Source of the DNA: Verrucomicrobiales bacterium
GTDB lineage: Bacteria > Verrucomicrobiota > Verrucomicrobiia > Verrucomicrobiales > Verrucomicrobiaceae
Assembly (NCBI GenBank): GCA_003453085.1
Contig: DMMK01000110.1
Span: 1-9,264, forward strand
Reading direction: 5' to 3'
Length of the DNA stretch: 9,264 nucleotides
The first letter of the stretch is position 1, and each line of letters starts with the position of its first letter. The position numbers and the translations under genes were made by a program. Shown here one piece after another: positions 1-7,662 of the stretch. Under the pieces are notes generated by a model. It did not search any database. It worked only from the letters and a program-made list of their open reading frames with translations, and was not told the origin of the DNA.

Positions 1-937
1 GCTGAAACATGGCCTCGTCCTCATAGGTGCCCACGATGGCCCCGCCGCTGCCGGTGAACTTGGCGCTGGCTCCGCAGTCGCGGGCCGCCTCCACCATGTC
101 CAGATTGCCCTGGCCTAGTTTATACAGGCGGCGGCGCAGGTCGAAGTTCTCATTCAGCAGCGGGCCGATCTCATGCCCGCGTTTTTCCAGCAGCATGTCG
201 CGCACCCGCTGGGCCAGGTTCGCCCACTGGTACATGGCGCTCACGATTTCTCGCTCGCCCCGGTTCCAGCGGCCGCGAATGTCATTGTGAAAGACCTCCG
301 TGCCCTCGCTCAGCTTCGCCGTATAGGCCACGTACACGGGCGGCAGCAAAGCGGGATCGATCTCTTCATAAACGCCGTAGCCCAGCTTTTCGATCGAGGC
401 CCGGTTGAAGTCCATGTACACCACGCCTTCATAGGCCTGGATCACGCGGTCCTGCAGGCCTGCGGGAATACATAACTCATCATTTTCCACGCTGAGCACC
501 AGGCTGGGCAGCACGTGCTTCGGGATATCCACATTGTAAAAGGCCATCAGTGCCCGCCAGCAGGCCGTGATGATGGCGCTGCTGCCTGCCATACCCACCT
601 GCGGCGGCACGTTGCTGTGGTAGCGCAGGGTAAAGTTCCGCCCATGCAGCGGCAGGCCCTGCTTGGTACAGTAGTCAAAAAAACGCTTCACGCTCGCCTT
701 TAGCAGGCGGATGCCGCCGTAGTAGCCGTTTTGGCGCACATCGCGGGCCAGTTCCTCGATGCTGCCAAACACGGAATGGTCCCGCTGGTTCGGCTCAATG
801 GTCAGCTCCGGCGTCTCGAACAAGGTGATCTCCGCCGCAAAATTGCGGATGATGAAGGAGATGGTCTTGCCAAAGTAGCCGTCCGAAGGGTTGCCCACCA
901 AACCGGCGCGGGCATAGGCTTTCGTGGTGATGAGCAT
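1..937 (-). CDS. GHMP-family sugar kinase, glucuronokinase-like (partial, C-terminus beyond left edge)
   Basis: The reverse-strand frame starting at ATG 937-935 is open for 312 codons to the window edge; an in-frame TAG lies just upstream, so this is the first possible ATG. Three GHMP kinase signatures are visible. An N-terminal ARAGLVGNPSDGYFGKT segment lies near residues 9-25. The phosphate-binding glycine/serine loop PPQVGMAGSSA is at 111-121. The C-terminal KFTGSGGAIVG motif is at 293-303. The first segment, together with AGLQDRVIQAYEGVVYMDF (159-177), resembles plant-type glucuronokinase, which phosphorylates D-glucuronate at C1 using ATP; assigning that substrate is inference. Other GHMP sugar kinases, such as heptose or galactose kinases, remain possible. 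The protein should be cytosolic. Little sequence is probably missing, since the last conserved motif is already present. It is transcribed divergently from rpmI. No clear Shine-Dalgarno sequence precedes the start. Confidence 0.85.
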   Translation of the reverse strand, partial: MLITTKAYARAGLVGNPSDGYFGKTISFIIRNFAAEITLFETPELTIEPNQRDHSVFGSIEELARDVRQNGYYGGIRLLKASVKRFFDYCTKQGLPLHGRNFTLRYHSNVPPQVGMAGSSAIITACWRALMAFYNVDIPKHVLPSLVLSVENDELCIPAGLQDRVIQAYEGVVYMDFNRASIEKLGYGVYEEIDPALLPPVYVAYTAKLSEGTEVFHNDIRGRWNRGEREIVSAMYQWANLAQRVRDMLLEKRGHEIGPLLNENFDLRRRLYKLGQGNLDMVEAARDCGASAKFTGSGGAIVGTYEDEAMFQ

Positions 938-1211
938 GAGGTCGGGAGAAAAAAGAAGGTCTGAAAGCTAAGAGGCGGCAGCGAAACTGGCAACCTGAAT
1001 GGCATTCTTTCCGTAGATCGGGTGTCATTTAGGTCCAAGGCACTTTCGGGTTGCCCAGCTCCCTGGAAACTCCGTTTTGGCGCTTGGAGCGGCTTTTCGC
1101 AGGCTGAGGCCCCTCAATTCCCCTGGAAATCGCCTAAATCTGCGCTCTTATTCACATCTCGGTTAAAAAAACCTTGCCGTTTGTACATTTGCCGCCACCT
1201 TCGCGGCCCCT
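938..1211. other. Divergent intergenic region between the GHMP kinase and rpmI
   Basis: This 274-bp spacer must hold the promoters for both flanking genes, but no convincing -35/-10 pair is visible. It contains a 9-bp direct repeat CCCTGGAAA at 1061-1069 and 1121-1129, exactly 60 bp apart. It also contains a 7-bp inverted pair, ATTTAGG at 1027-1033 and CCTAAAT at 1133-1139, which encloses those repeats. An AT-rich patch lies at about 1146-1190, including a run of seven A, just before rpmI. Short open frames crossing this stretch have no recognisable protein character. No infC (IF3) coding sequence is present. Confidence 0.5.
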
Positions 1212-1430
1212 ATGTCCAAAAACGCTGGTATAGCAAAAACGAGAAAAGCTTACTCTAAACGGTTCAAAGTAACTGCAACAGGTAAGGTGCTCCGCCGTAA
1301 ACAAGGCAAGCGCCACATCTTGCAGAACAAGAGCCGCAAACGTAAGCGCAACCTCGGTAAAGTCGCCCTCGTGGCAGAAGTGGATAAAAAAGGTGTGCTG
1401 GCAAATATGCCGTTCTCACACCGCGGTTAA
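1212..1430 (+). CDS. rpmI: 50S ribosomal protein L35
   Basis: This encodes a 72-residue, strongly basic protein with the L35 signature: KTRKAYSKRFKVTATGKVLR, then KQGKRHILQNKSRKRKRNLGK, ending in ..NMPFSHRG. L35 is a small protein of the large ribosomal subunit that binds 23S rRNA. Family members are usually about 64-67 residues, so this copy is slightly long at the C-terminus. The ATG at 1212 gives the expected N-terminus; no good ribosome-binding site is visible ahead of it. It lies 118 bp upstream of rplT on the same strand, the conserved order in bacteria. The usual upstream partner infC is missing; a divergent kinase gene takes its place. Confidence 0.97.
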   Translation: MSKNAGIAKTRKAYSKRFKVTATGKVLRRKQGKRHILQNKSRKRKRNLGKVALVAEVDKKGVLANMPFSHRG

Positions 1431-1435
1431 TCCAC

Positions 1436-1452
1436 GGTCCCCTAGCGGGACC
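1436..1452 (+). promoter_or_regulatory. Stem-loop just after the rpmI stop codon
   Basis: GGTCCC (1436-1441) and GGGACC (1447-1452) form a perfect 6-bp GC-rich stem with a five-base loop, starting five bases after the rpmI stop. No T-run follows, so it is not an intrinsic terminator. It may protect the 3' end of a processed rpmI message or form part of a larger folded spacer before rplT. The pairing is seen directly; the role is inferred. Confidence 0.45.
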
Positions 1453-1453
1453 A

Positions 1454-1513
1454 CGATGCTCCGGTCTGGTTTCACATGTGTGAAAGCCTCAGATCAGGTG
1501 AGGCCGGTCATCG
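1454..1513 (+). promoter_or_regulatory. Possible three-way-junction RNA in the rpmI-rplT spacer
   Basis: CGATG (1454-1458) and CCGG (1461-1464) can pair with CATCG (1509-1513) and CCGG (1504-1507), giving a closing stem with a small internal bulge. The stem encloses two further hairpins. One is TTTCACA/TGTGAAA (1470-1476 with 1479-1485; with a realistic loop the last base pair opens). The other is GCCTCA/TGAGGC (1486-1491 with 1499-1504, sharing its last base with the closing stem). Together they give a compact three-way junction ending 35 bases before the rplT start. L20 represses its own operon in E. coli and Bacillus by binding leader RNA that mimics its 23S rRNA site, so an autoregulatory role here is plausible but inferred. 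Confidence 0.4.
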
Positions 1514-1548
1514 AATCCATAACAACAGCCTGTTCAGAGAAATAGAAA

Positions 1549-1935
1549 ATGCCAAGAGCCACAAACGCCCCCGCTAGCCGCAAACGCCGCAAGCGCACAC
1601 TCGCGAAAGCCAAAGGCTTCCGCGGTTTCCGTTCCACCCACTTCCGTTATGCCAAGGACGCTGTCCGCAAGGCAATGACGTATTCCTACCGTGACCGTAA
1701 GGTGCGCAAGCGTACCTTCCGCAACCTGTGGATCCAGCGTATCAACGCCGCTGCGCGTAACGTTGGCATCACCTACAGTCGTCTCATGGAAGGCCTGAAG
1801 TTTGCGGGAATCGAAATCGACCGCAAAGTGCTGTCCGACATCGCCATCAAGGATGAGGCCGCCTTTGTCGCCCTCGCCAACCAGGCGAAGGCAGCGATCG
1901 AGAAAAAGAACGAGCAGGTCAAAGCCGCCGCCTAA
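1549..1935 (+). CDS. rplT: 50S ribosomal protein L20
   Basis: This encodes a 128-residue protein with the full L20 pattern. A basic N-terminal extension ([17 protein letters not shown]) is followed by [23 protein letters not shown], then [24 protein letters not shown] near residues 61-84, and an alanine/lysine-rich C-terminus. L20 binds 23S rRNA early and is essential for assembly of the large subunit; in several bacteria it also represses translation of its own operon. The ATG at 1549 matches the usual start; a weak purine-rich AGAGAAA lies a few bases upstream. Usual length is about 115-120 residues, so the tail is slightly long. It shares a transcript with rpmI and is followed closely by a strong terminator. 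Confidence 0.97.
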   Translation: MPRATNAPASRKRRKRTLAKAKGFRGFRSTHFRYAKDAVRKAMTYSYRDRKVRKRTFRNLWIQRINAAARNVGITYSRLMEGLKFAGIEIDRKVLSDIAIKDEAAFVALANQAKAAIEKKNEQVKAAA

Positions 1936-1964
1936 TTCTCCATCCCCCGATTCTTTAACCAACG

Positions 1965-1997
1965 CAGCCGGAGCTCACGCTCCGGCTGTTTTGTTTT
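1965..1997 (+). terminator. Intrinsic terminator of the rpmI-rplT operon
   Basis: A perfect 10-bp stem, CAGCCGGAGC (1965-1974) with GCTCCGGCTG (1979-1988), has a TCAC loop and is followed at once by the T-rich tail TTTTGTTTT (1989-1997). It starts 29 bases after the rplT stop and separates the ribosomal operon from the NTPase-TPR module. Confidence 0.93.
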
Positions 1998-2012
1998 GGT
2001 GGGGCACAAGTG

Positions 2013-2101
2013 GTGCAAATCTCAATCTTCCCCGCCGCCTGCCCACCTCTCGATTAGCACGCAGCACATACATTTGCACTTCCCCTTCCTTCGCATATAC
2101 G
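2013..2101 (+). promoter_or_regulatory. Upstream region of the NTPase-TPR module: inverted repeat and weak promoter candidate
   Basis: An 8-bp perfect inverted pair, GTGCAAAT (2013-2020) and ATTTGCAC (2072-2079), lies between the rplT terminator and the NTPase start. The right arm overlaps a weak -35-like TTGCAC (2074-2079), followed after 16 bp by a -10-like TATACG (2096-2101). Transcription from it would begin near 2108, giving a very short leader before ATG 2120 with no Shine-Dalgarno sequence. The repeat could be a looping operator or chance. The repeat is directly visible; the promoter match is poor and tentative. Confidence 0.3.
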
Positions 2102-2119
2102 TACAGTTCTTGCATCAAC

Positions 2120-3505
2120 ATGGCCTCACTTCTATCTTCCCGTATCGGTTCTGAGCACGCAGCAGCCCTGCGCGAAATCCGCCGTGCCTGCAAGTTGGGT
2201 GCACTGGATACTGATGAGGAATTGCGGCGTTTCTGGGTGGATACAGACACAGCCCGTGATCCCGAAAGACCGCTTGTTGATCGCATTTTAGATTGCCTGG
2301 ATGATTCTGACGATGGCACACGCATTCTCGTTTATGGGCATGGCGGCAGTGGCAAAACTACCGAGCTTTCAAGGGTAGCCCAAAAACTGGATGAACATGA
2401 AAACTGGTTTCCCATCACCTTTTCGGTTCGGGATGAAATGAACTTGGCGGCAGTTCAGGCCGAGGACATTTTTGTCGTTTTAGTCGAGCGTCTCCTTCAC
2501 GCCGCCCAAAATCCACCACCCTCCATATCAGACTCACCCCTTGATGTGAAAGGAGATCACTTGCAGCCTCTCCTGGACTACTTGTCTGAATCCACCGTTG
2601 AAACCGAAAAGTCTCAGGAGAAGAGCCTAGCCGTTTCGGCTGAGGCTGCGGTTAACACGGAAACCGTTCTCCTCAAATTGCTCAAATTGCTCGGAAGCGT
2701 CAAAGGTGACATCAAATTGAGTTCGAATCACACGCAGACTCAGACTCTTAAGTTGCGAAAAAGACCAGCCGAATTGTTGCATCACGTCAATATGGCCATC
2801 AACGCAGTTAGGCTGGCACTTCCTAGTCGCCAGCGCATTCTGTTCATCGTTGAAGATTTGGATAAGCTCGACATTGCAACAGCCAAGCGGGTTTTTATAG
2901 ACAACGTTAACCTACTGGCAGGAATCAAGTCGGACATCATCTACACCATTCCGATCTTCACCTACCACTCGCACGAAGCATCCAATCTCGACAACCAGTT
3001 CAGTTCCTTCGGCCTTCCCATGATCAAGGTGATCAACCTTGATCAGACTCGCGCCAATGGTTTTAAGATTGTGCGTGAAATTGTCATTAAGAGAATTGGC
3101 GAAAATGCCATTGAACCAGACGCTCTGGATCTGCTAGTGGAAAAGACAGGCGGCGTACTCCAGCATGTTTTTGAGGTGCTTTTTAATTCCGCACTTATGA
3201 CCAGTTCGACGGTGCCGTTGACGCGCGATGTCATTGGCAAGGCTTTAAAAAATAAGCAAACCGAGTTCTGGTCAGATATCAGTTTGCCAACCCCCGCACC
3301 TGAAGGAGTCACCTTGGACCTGCTTTTTGACAGGCTAGTTGAGTGTGCCAAATGCCAGTTGGGTGGAAAAAAGAATCATCCTAAAATTGACCCTATTTAT
3401 CAGATACTGCTCCGCTGCTGCGCTATTGTCGAATACAATGGTGATCGTTGGTATGGAGTTCATCCCTTGGTGATAGACAACTTGCGTGAACTGGGACGAC
3501 TCTAA
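2120..3505 (+). CDS. P-loop NTPase (AAA+/STAND-like) with probable C-terminal winged helix; first gene of a two-gene module
   Basis: The protein has 461 residues. A Walker A loop GHGGSGKT (73-80) follows the hydrophobic strand RILVY, and a Walker B strand RILFIVEDLDKLD lies at 239-251. Between them are a segment rich in acidic and hydrophobic residues (about 99-126) and a probable mobile insertion (about 131-215). Residues about 330-360 look like the helical lid of Orc/Cdc6- or STAND-type ATPases. The end (about 424-459, DPIYQILLRCCAIVEYNG..WYGVHPLV) has the look of a small winged helix. There is no signal peptide or membrane segment. The frame stays open back into rplT, but there it is out of frame with a certain gene, so ATG 2120 is the sensible start. 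The next gene overlaps by 20 bp, implying coupled translation. Base composition appears less GC-rich than in neighbouring genes. The specific function is unknown; a nucleotide-driven switch or conflict ATPase is inferred. Confidence 0.82.
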   Translation: MASLLSSRIGSEHAAALREIRRACKLGALDTDEELRRFWVDTDTARDPERPLVDRILDCLDDSDDGTRILVYGHGGSGKTTELSRVAQKLDEHENWFPITFSVRDEMNLAAVQAEDIFVVLVERLLHAAQNPPPSISDSPLDVKGDHLQPLLDYLSESTVETEKSQEKSLAVSAEAAVNTETVLLKLLKLLGSVKGDIKLSSNHTQTQTLKLRKRPAELLHHVNMAINAVRLALPSRQRILFIVEDLDKLDIATAKRVFIDNVNLLAGIKSDIIYTIPIFTYHSHEASNLDNQFSSFGLPMIKVINLDQTRANGFKIVREIVIKRIGENAIEPDALDLLVEKTGGVLQHVFEVLFNSALMTSSTVPLTRDVIGKALKNKQTEFWSDISLPTPAPEGVTLDLLFDRLVECAKCQLGGKKNHPKIDPIYQILLRCCAIVEYNGDRWYGVHPLVIDNLRELGRL

Positions 3506-5441
3506 GATCCAATCCTTCATCAAGTGTCCCGATTGGGAGCGTGTTGAAAACGCCGTCCGGCATCCTCTGCCAGGCTTGATGGTCATTGAAGTGGCGACGC
3601 GACATGAGATGGATACTCTGATGGCCGCCTTTGCAGCATGGTCGCCCGGCAGGCCCGTCACCACTCTCGACTTCACTCCCTCCACATCGCCCGAAAAACT
3701 TTTTACCCAGGCCAGACAAACAGTTGAAGGCTGGCCTGAAAGTCTCGGCCTTTTGGCTCTCGCTGGCACAAATGGAGAATCCACCCCGGAGGAAACCGAC
3801 CGCTTTTGGTCCCAAATGAACCAGATGCGTGAAAAATGGGATTCGCTTCAGGCTCAAATCATCTTCTTCCTGCTGCCTCGCCAGTATCGGTCACTTAGTT
3901 CATGCGCAGACCACCTGAAACGTTGGATTCCGGTCAAAGCACACTTACTGTCCGCAAAGGCTGATTGGGATGATTCTTCCCTACCCATTTCTGATATAGG
4001 CCCGCATCTCCTCTCACCTCAAACAGCTCGCCAGACTATCCAATCTTTGGAAAGTCAGCTTGTTCAGGCTCTGCAATCGGGAACACCCCAAGACATTCTC
4101 GTTTCACGCTTCTACCTTCCTCTCTTCACCGCCGCTATCTCTCTTGGCGATCTAGGTAGGACCAAGAGTCTATTGGAAAAAATTCGACCGCATTTAGAGA
4201 CCCTTACAGATGAAATGCAGGCACCGTGGTGGCCACTTCTTTTTGAATACTATCTAAACACTTTTCAAATAGAAGAATCTCTAAAAACGGCCAATCTACA
4301 TTATCATTGGTCAGTCAGTGTCAACGATCTTGACGAGCAAGCAATCGCTGCTAACCAGATGGGGACGGTTAATGCAAGCCTTCGCGACTTCGCCGCCGCC
4401 GAGCGCTGGTATCGCAAGTCCCTCGCCATCTTCGAAAAGCAGGGCAATGAGCAAGGCGCGGCCAGCACCTACCATCAGTTGGGAATCCTCGCCCAAGAGC
4501 AGCGCGACTTCGCTGCCGCTGAGCGCTGGTATCTCAAGTCTCTCGCCATCAAGGAAAAGCAGGGCAATGAGCAAAGCGCGGCCAGTACCTACCATCAGAT
4601 GGGATTCATCGCTCAAGAGCAACGAGATTTTGCTGCCGCTGAGCGCTGGTATCTCAAGTCCCTAGTCATCAAGGAAAAGCAGGAAAATGAGCGCGGCGTA
4701 GCCAGCAGCTATCATCAGTTGGGCCGCCTCGCTGAAGAGCAGCGCGACTTTGCCGCCGCTGAGCGCTGGTATCTCAAGTCTCTCGCCATCAAGGAAAAGC
4801 AGGGCAATGAGCACGGCGCGGCCAGCAGCTACCATCAGTTGGGCCGCCTCGCTCAAGAGCAACGGGACTATGCTGCCGCTGAGCGTTGGTATCTCAAGTC
4901 TCTAGCCATCAGGGAAAAGCAGGGCAATGAGCACGGCGCGGCCATTACTTACCATCAACTGGGAATGATCGCTGAAGAGCAACGAGATTTTGCCGCCGCT
5001 GAGCGCTGCTATCTCAAGTCCCTAGTCATCGAAGAAAAGCAGGGCGATGAGCAAGGCGCGGCCAGAACCTACCATCAGTTGGGTCGCCTCGCTGAAGAGC
5101 AATTGGACTATGCTGCCGCTGAGAGTTGGTATCGTAAGTCCCTATCCATCGAAGAAAAGCAGGGCAATGAGCGCGGCGCGGCCATCACTTACCATCAGTT
5201 GGGCCGACTCGCTGAAAAGCAGAATAACTTTTCTCAAGCTTCCTTTTTTTTCCTTAAAGCCTTCCACCTCTTTCACCCCACACACGACCAGCACAACAAA
5301 ACGATTTGTCTTGGAAGCATGGTCAGGCTTATCCGTACCGCTGCAATGGAGTTCCGCCCCCAAGTAATCAAACAACTCCAAGAATCCCTCGGCCAAGAAC
5401 TGGCCCAGAAAGTGGTCGAAGTCGCACAGTCCCCCGCCTAA
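3486..5441 (+). CDS. TPR protein with seven near-identical 40-residue repeats and a novel N-terminal domain
   Basis: The protein has 651 residues and starts at GTG 3486, inside the end of the NTPase gene. No ATG lies in frame before residue 32, and the overlap favours coupling. Residues 1 to about 155 look like an alpha/beta domain with hydrophobic strands GLMVIEV (30-36), SLGLLALAG (86-94) and AQIIFFLLP (123-131). It has no GxxxxGK[ST] loop and could be a degenerate NTPase-like or protein-interaction domain. Residues about 180-299 are helical with weak TPR character. Residues 300-579 are seven 40-residue TPR units (pattern RDFAAAERWYLKSLAI..K and YHQLGRLAEEQ), and 580-619 is a diverged eighth. 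The 40-residue period, rather than the classic 34, resembles LGN/rapsyn-type TPRs, which bind partner proteins or peptides. No membrane segment is seen. The probable partner is the NTPase just upstream; a sensor or scaffold role is inferred. Confidence 0.85.
   Translation: MNWDDSKIQSFIKCPDWERVENAVRHPLPGLMVIEVATRHEMDTLMAAFAAWSPGRPVTTLDFTPSTSPEKLFTQARQTVEGWPESLGLLALAGTNGESTPEETDRFWSQMNQMREKWDSLQAQIIFFLLPRQYRSLSSCADHLKRWIPVKAHLLSAKADWDDSSLPISDIGPHLLSPQTARQTIQSLESQLVQALQSGTPQDILVSRFYLPLFTAAISLGDLGRTKSLLEKIRPHLETLTDEMQAPWWPLLFEYYLNTFQIEESLKTANLHYHWSVSVNDLDEQAIAANQMGTVNASLRDFAAAERWYRKSLAIFEKQGNEQGAASTYHQLGILAQEQRDFAAAERWYLKSLAIKEKQGNEQSAASTYHQMGFIAQEQRDFAAAERWYLKSLVIKEKQENERGVASSYHQLGRLAEEQRDFAAAERWYLKSLAIKEKQGNEHGAASSYHQLGRLAQEQRDYAAAERWYLKSLAIREKQGNEHGAAITYHQLGMIAEEQRDFAAAERCYLKSLVIEEKQGDEQGAARTYHQLGRLAEEQLDYAAAESWYRKSLSIEEKQGNERGAAITYHQLGRLAEKQNNFSQASFFFLKAFHLFHPTHDQHNKTICLGSMVRLIRTAAMEFRPQVIKQLQESLGQELAQKVVEVAQSPA
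4383..5222 (+). repeat. Seven tandem 120-bp repeats encoding TPR units
   Basis: Units begin at 4383, 4503, 4623, 4743, 4863, 4983 and 5103, each exactly 120 bp (40 codons) with no indels. Shared DNA includes GCCGCTGAGCGCTGGTATCT and GAAAAGCAG at fixed phase. Variation is scattered over both silent and amino-acid-changing sites. The units at 4623 and 4983, three apart, share markers that the others lack (CGAGATTTT and TCCCTAGTCATC), indicating block duplication or conversion between repeats. A diverged protein-level repeat continues at 5223-5342. Repeat number is likely to vary between strains. Confidence 0.95.
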
Positions 5442-5522
5442 ACAGGCCTCGCTTTCCGGTCGTAGAACGTGCTTCTCTCGCACCGCCCTCCCATCGCCGG
5501 ATATTCCATCCAATGCCGGCAT
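5442..5522. other. Short convergent intergenic segment after the TPR gene
   Basis: This lies between the TPR stop codon and the terminator that serves the opposite strand. It holds only a 5-bp inverted pair, GCCGG (5496-5500) and CCGGC (5516-5520), with no T-run on the plus strand. No dedicated plus-strand terminator is seen, so the module may end at or read into the convergent hairpin next to it. No gene is recognised here. Confidence 0.4.
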
Positions 5523-5551
5523 AAAAAAGCCACGCCTTTTCAGGCGTGGCT
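5523..5551 (-). terminator. Intrinsic terminator of the oxidoreductase operon
   Basis: Read on the minus strand, AGCCACGCC and GGCGTGGCT form a perfect 9-bp stem (5551-5543 with 5536-5528) with a six-base loop, followed by a run of T (5527-5523). It lies 23 bases beyond the aldo/keto reductase stop. On the plus strand the same hairpin lacks a T-tail, so it should terminate the minus-strand operon mainly. Confidence 0.9.
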
Positions 5552-5574
5552 GGGGAGGAGCCAAAGCTCCTGAC

Positions 5575-6609
<1,035 letters not shown>

Positions 6610-6642
6610 AATCGTCTTGTTGTGTTTTTAGTTAGGGGGAAG

Positions 6643-7662
6643 TCAGGCGCGTGCTTTTTGCAGATCTTGGAAGACCTGGGCCGCGATTTCAAACGAACGC
6701 AGCCGGGCCTGCGGATCGTGGATGTGGGCCGTTGCTATGATTTCATCGGCTCCGGTTTCGTCCAGCAGGGATTCGATCTGGTTACGCAAGGATTCCGGGC
6801 CGCCCACGGCGGAGCAGCGGGTCATCCGGCTCACCTGCGCCTCCTCCACCGGATTCCACAGCGCATCAATGTCATCCACCGGCGGTTGCAGTTGCTTTGG
6901 CCAGCCCCGGATCAGGTGCAGAAAGACCTGCTGCAGGGAACTGAAGAGCCGGGTGGCCTCCTCATCCGTATCGGCGGCAAAGACATTCAGACCCACCATC
7001 ACATGCGGTTTGGCCAGGGCGGCCGAGGGGCGAAAATGGGTGCGATAGATCCCGATGGCCTGATGAAGCATCTCCGGGGCGAAGTGGGAGGCAAAGGCAA
7101 ACGGCAGGCCCAGCTCCGCCGCCAAACTGGCGCTGAAGGTGCTGCTGCCCAACAAATAAAGCGGCACATTGAGGCCCTGGCCCGGAACGGCCCGCACCTT
7201 TTGCCCCGGCAGGGCAGGGGAGAGAAAACCTTGCAGCTCCTGCACATCTCCAGGGAAGGTATCGCCACTGCTGCCCAGGCCCCGTCGAAGGGCGCGCGAG
7301 GTGGTCTGGTCCCCACCGGGCGCACGGCCCAGCCCCAGGTCAATGCGCCCAGGATACAGCGACTCCAGTGTGCCAAACTGCTCGGCAATCACCAGCGGCG
7401 CATGGTTCGGCAGCATGATGCCGCCGGAGCCCACCCGGATGGTGGATGTGCCGCCTGCGATGTGGCCGATGACCACGGAGGTGGCCGCACTGGCCACGCC
7501 GGGGATGTTGTGATGCTCCGCCAACCAAAAGCGGTGATAGCCCCATTTTTCCACCTGCTGCGCGAGCTTCAGCGAATGGCGGAAGGAATCTGCCGCTGTC
7601 TCGCCCTGCAAAATCGGGGCGAGATCCAGAACGGAGTAGAGCAGGCGGGAAGGAGTCTTCAT
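6643..7662 (-). CDS. LLM-class (bacterial luciferase-like) flavin-dependent oxidoreductase
   Basis: The 339-residue protein has the luciferase-like barrel pattern: [13 protein letters not shown] (40-52), then [25 protein letters not shown] (75-99) and [17 protein letters not shown] (102-118). These match the single-component YhbW/MsnO8-type branch, which uses reduced FMN to oxidise or reduce small organic molecules; the substrate is unknown. A C-terminal stretch ([23 protein letters not shown]) is also typical. It is cytosolic, with no signal peptide. Its ATG overlaps the stop of the Old Yellow Enzyme gene by four bases (an ATGA junction), so the two are translationally coupled, and the aldo/keto reductase follows after 33 bp. 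Such coupling suggests one detoxification or redox task for the operon. Confidence 0.93.
   Translation of the reverse strand: MKTPSRLLYSVLDLAPILQGETAADSFRHSLKLAQQVEKWGYHRFWLAEHHNIPGVASAATSVVIGHIAGGTSTIRVGSGGIMLPNHAPLVIAEQFGTLESLYPGRIDLGLGRAPGGDQTTSRALRRGLGSSGDTFPGDVQELQGFLSPALPGQKVRAVPGQGLNVPLYLLGSSTFSASLAAELGLPFAFASHFAPEMLHQAIGIYRTHFRPSAALAKPHVMVGLNVFAADTDEEATRLFSSLQQVFLHLIRGWPKQLQPPVDDIDALWNPVEEAQVSRMTRCSAVGGPESLRNQIESLLDETGADEIIATAHIHDPQARLRSFEIAAQVFQDLQKARA

Noticed and set aside
27..964. Plus-strand open frames over the left end
   Set aside because: They are shadows of the minus-strand GHMP kinase, whose three conserved motifs are unmistakable.
1436..1452. Intrinsic terminator between rpmI and rplT
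   Set aside because: The GC-rich hairpin has no following T-run, and the two genes are normally co-transcribed.
1802..2119. Long N-terminal extension of the NTPase frame back into rplT
   Set aside because: It overlaps rplT in another frame, its composition is basic/serine/proline-rich noise, and it runs through the rplT terminator.
4311..4862. Leucine/alanine-rich open frames on the minus strand across the TPR array
   Set aside because: They repeat with the same 120-bp period as the TPR units and are mirror frames of the real gene.
4383..5222. CRISPR array or non-coding satellite
   Set aside because: The units are contiguous with no unique spacers, are an exact multiple of three, and translate as TPRs in one frame.
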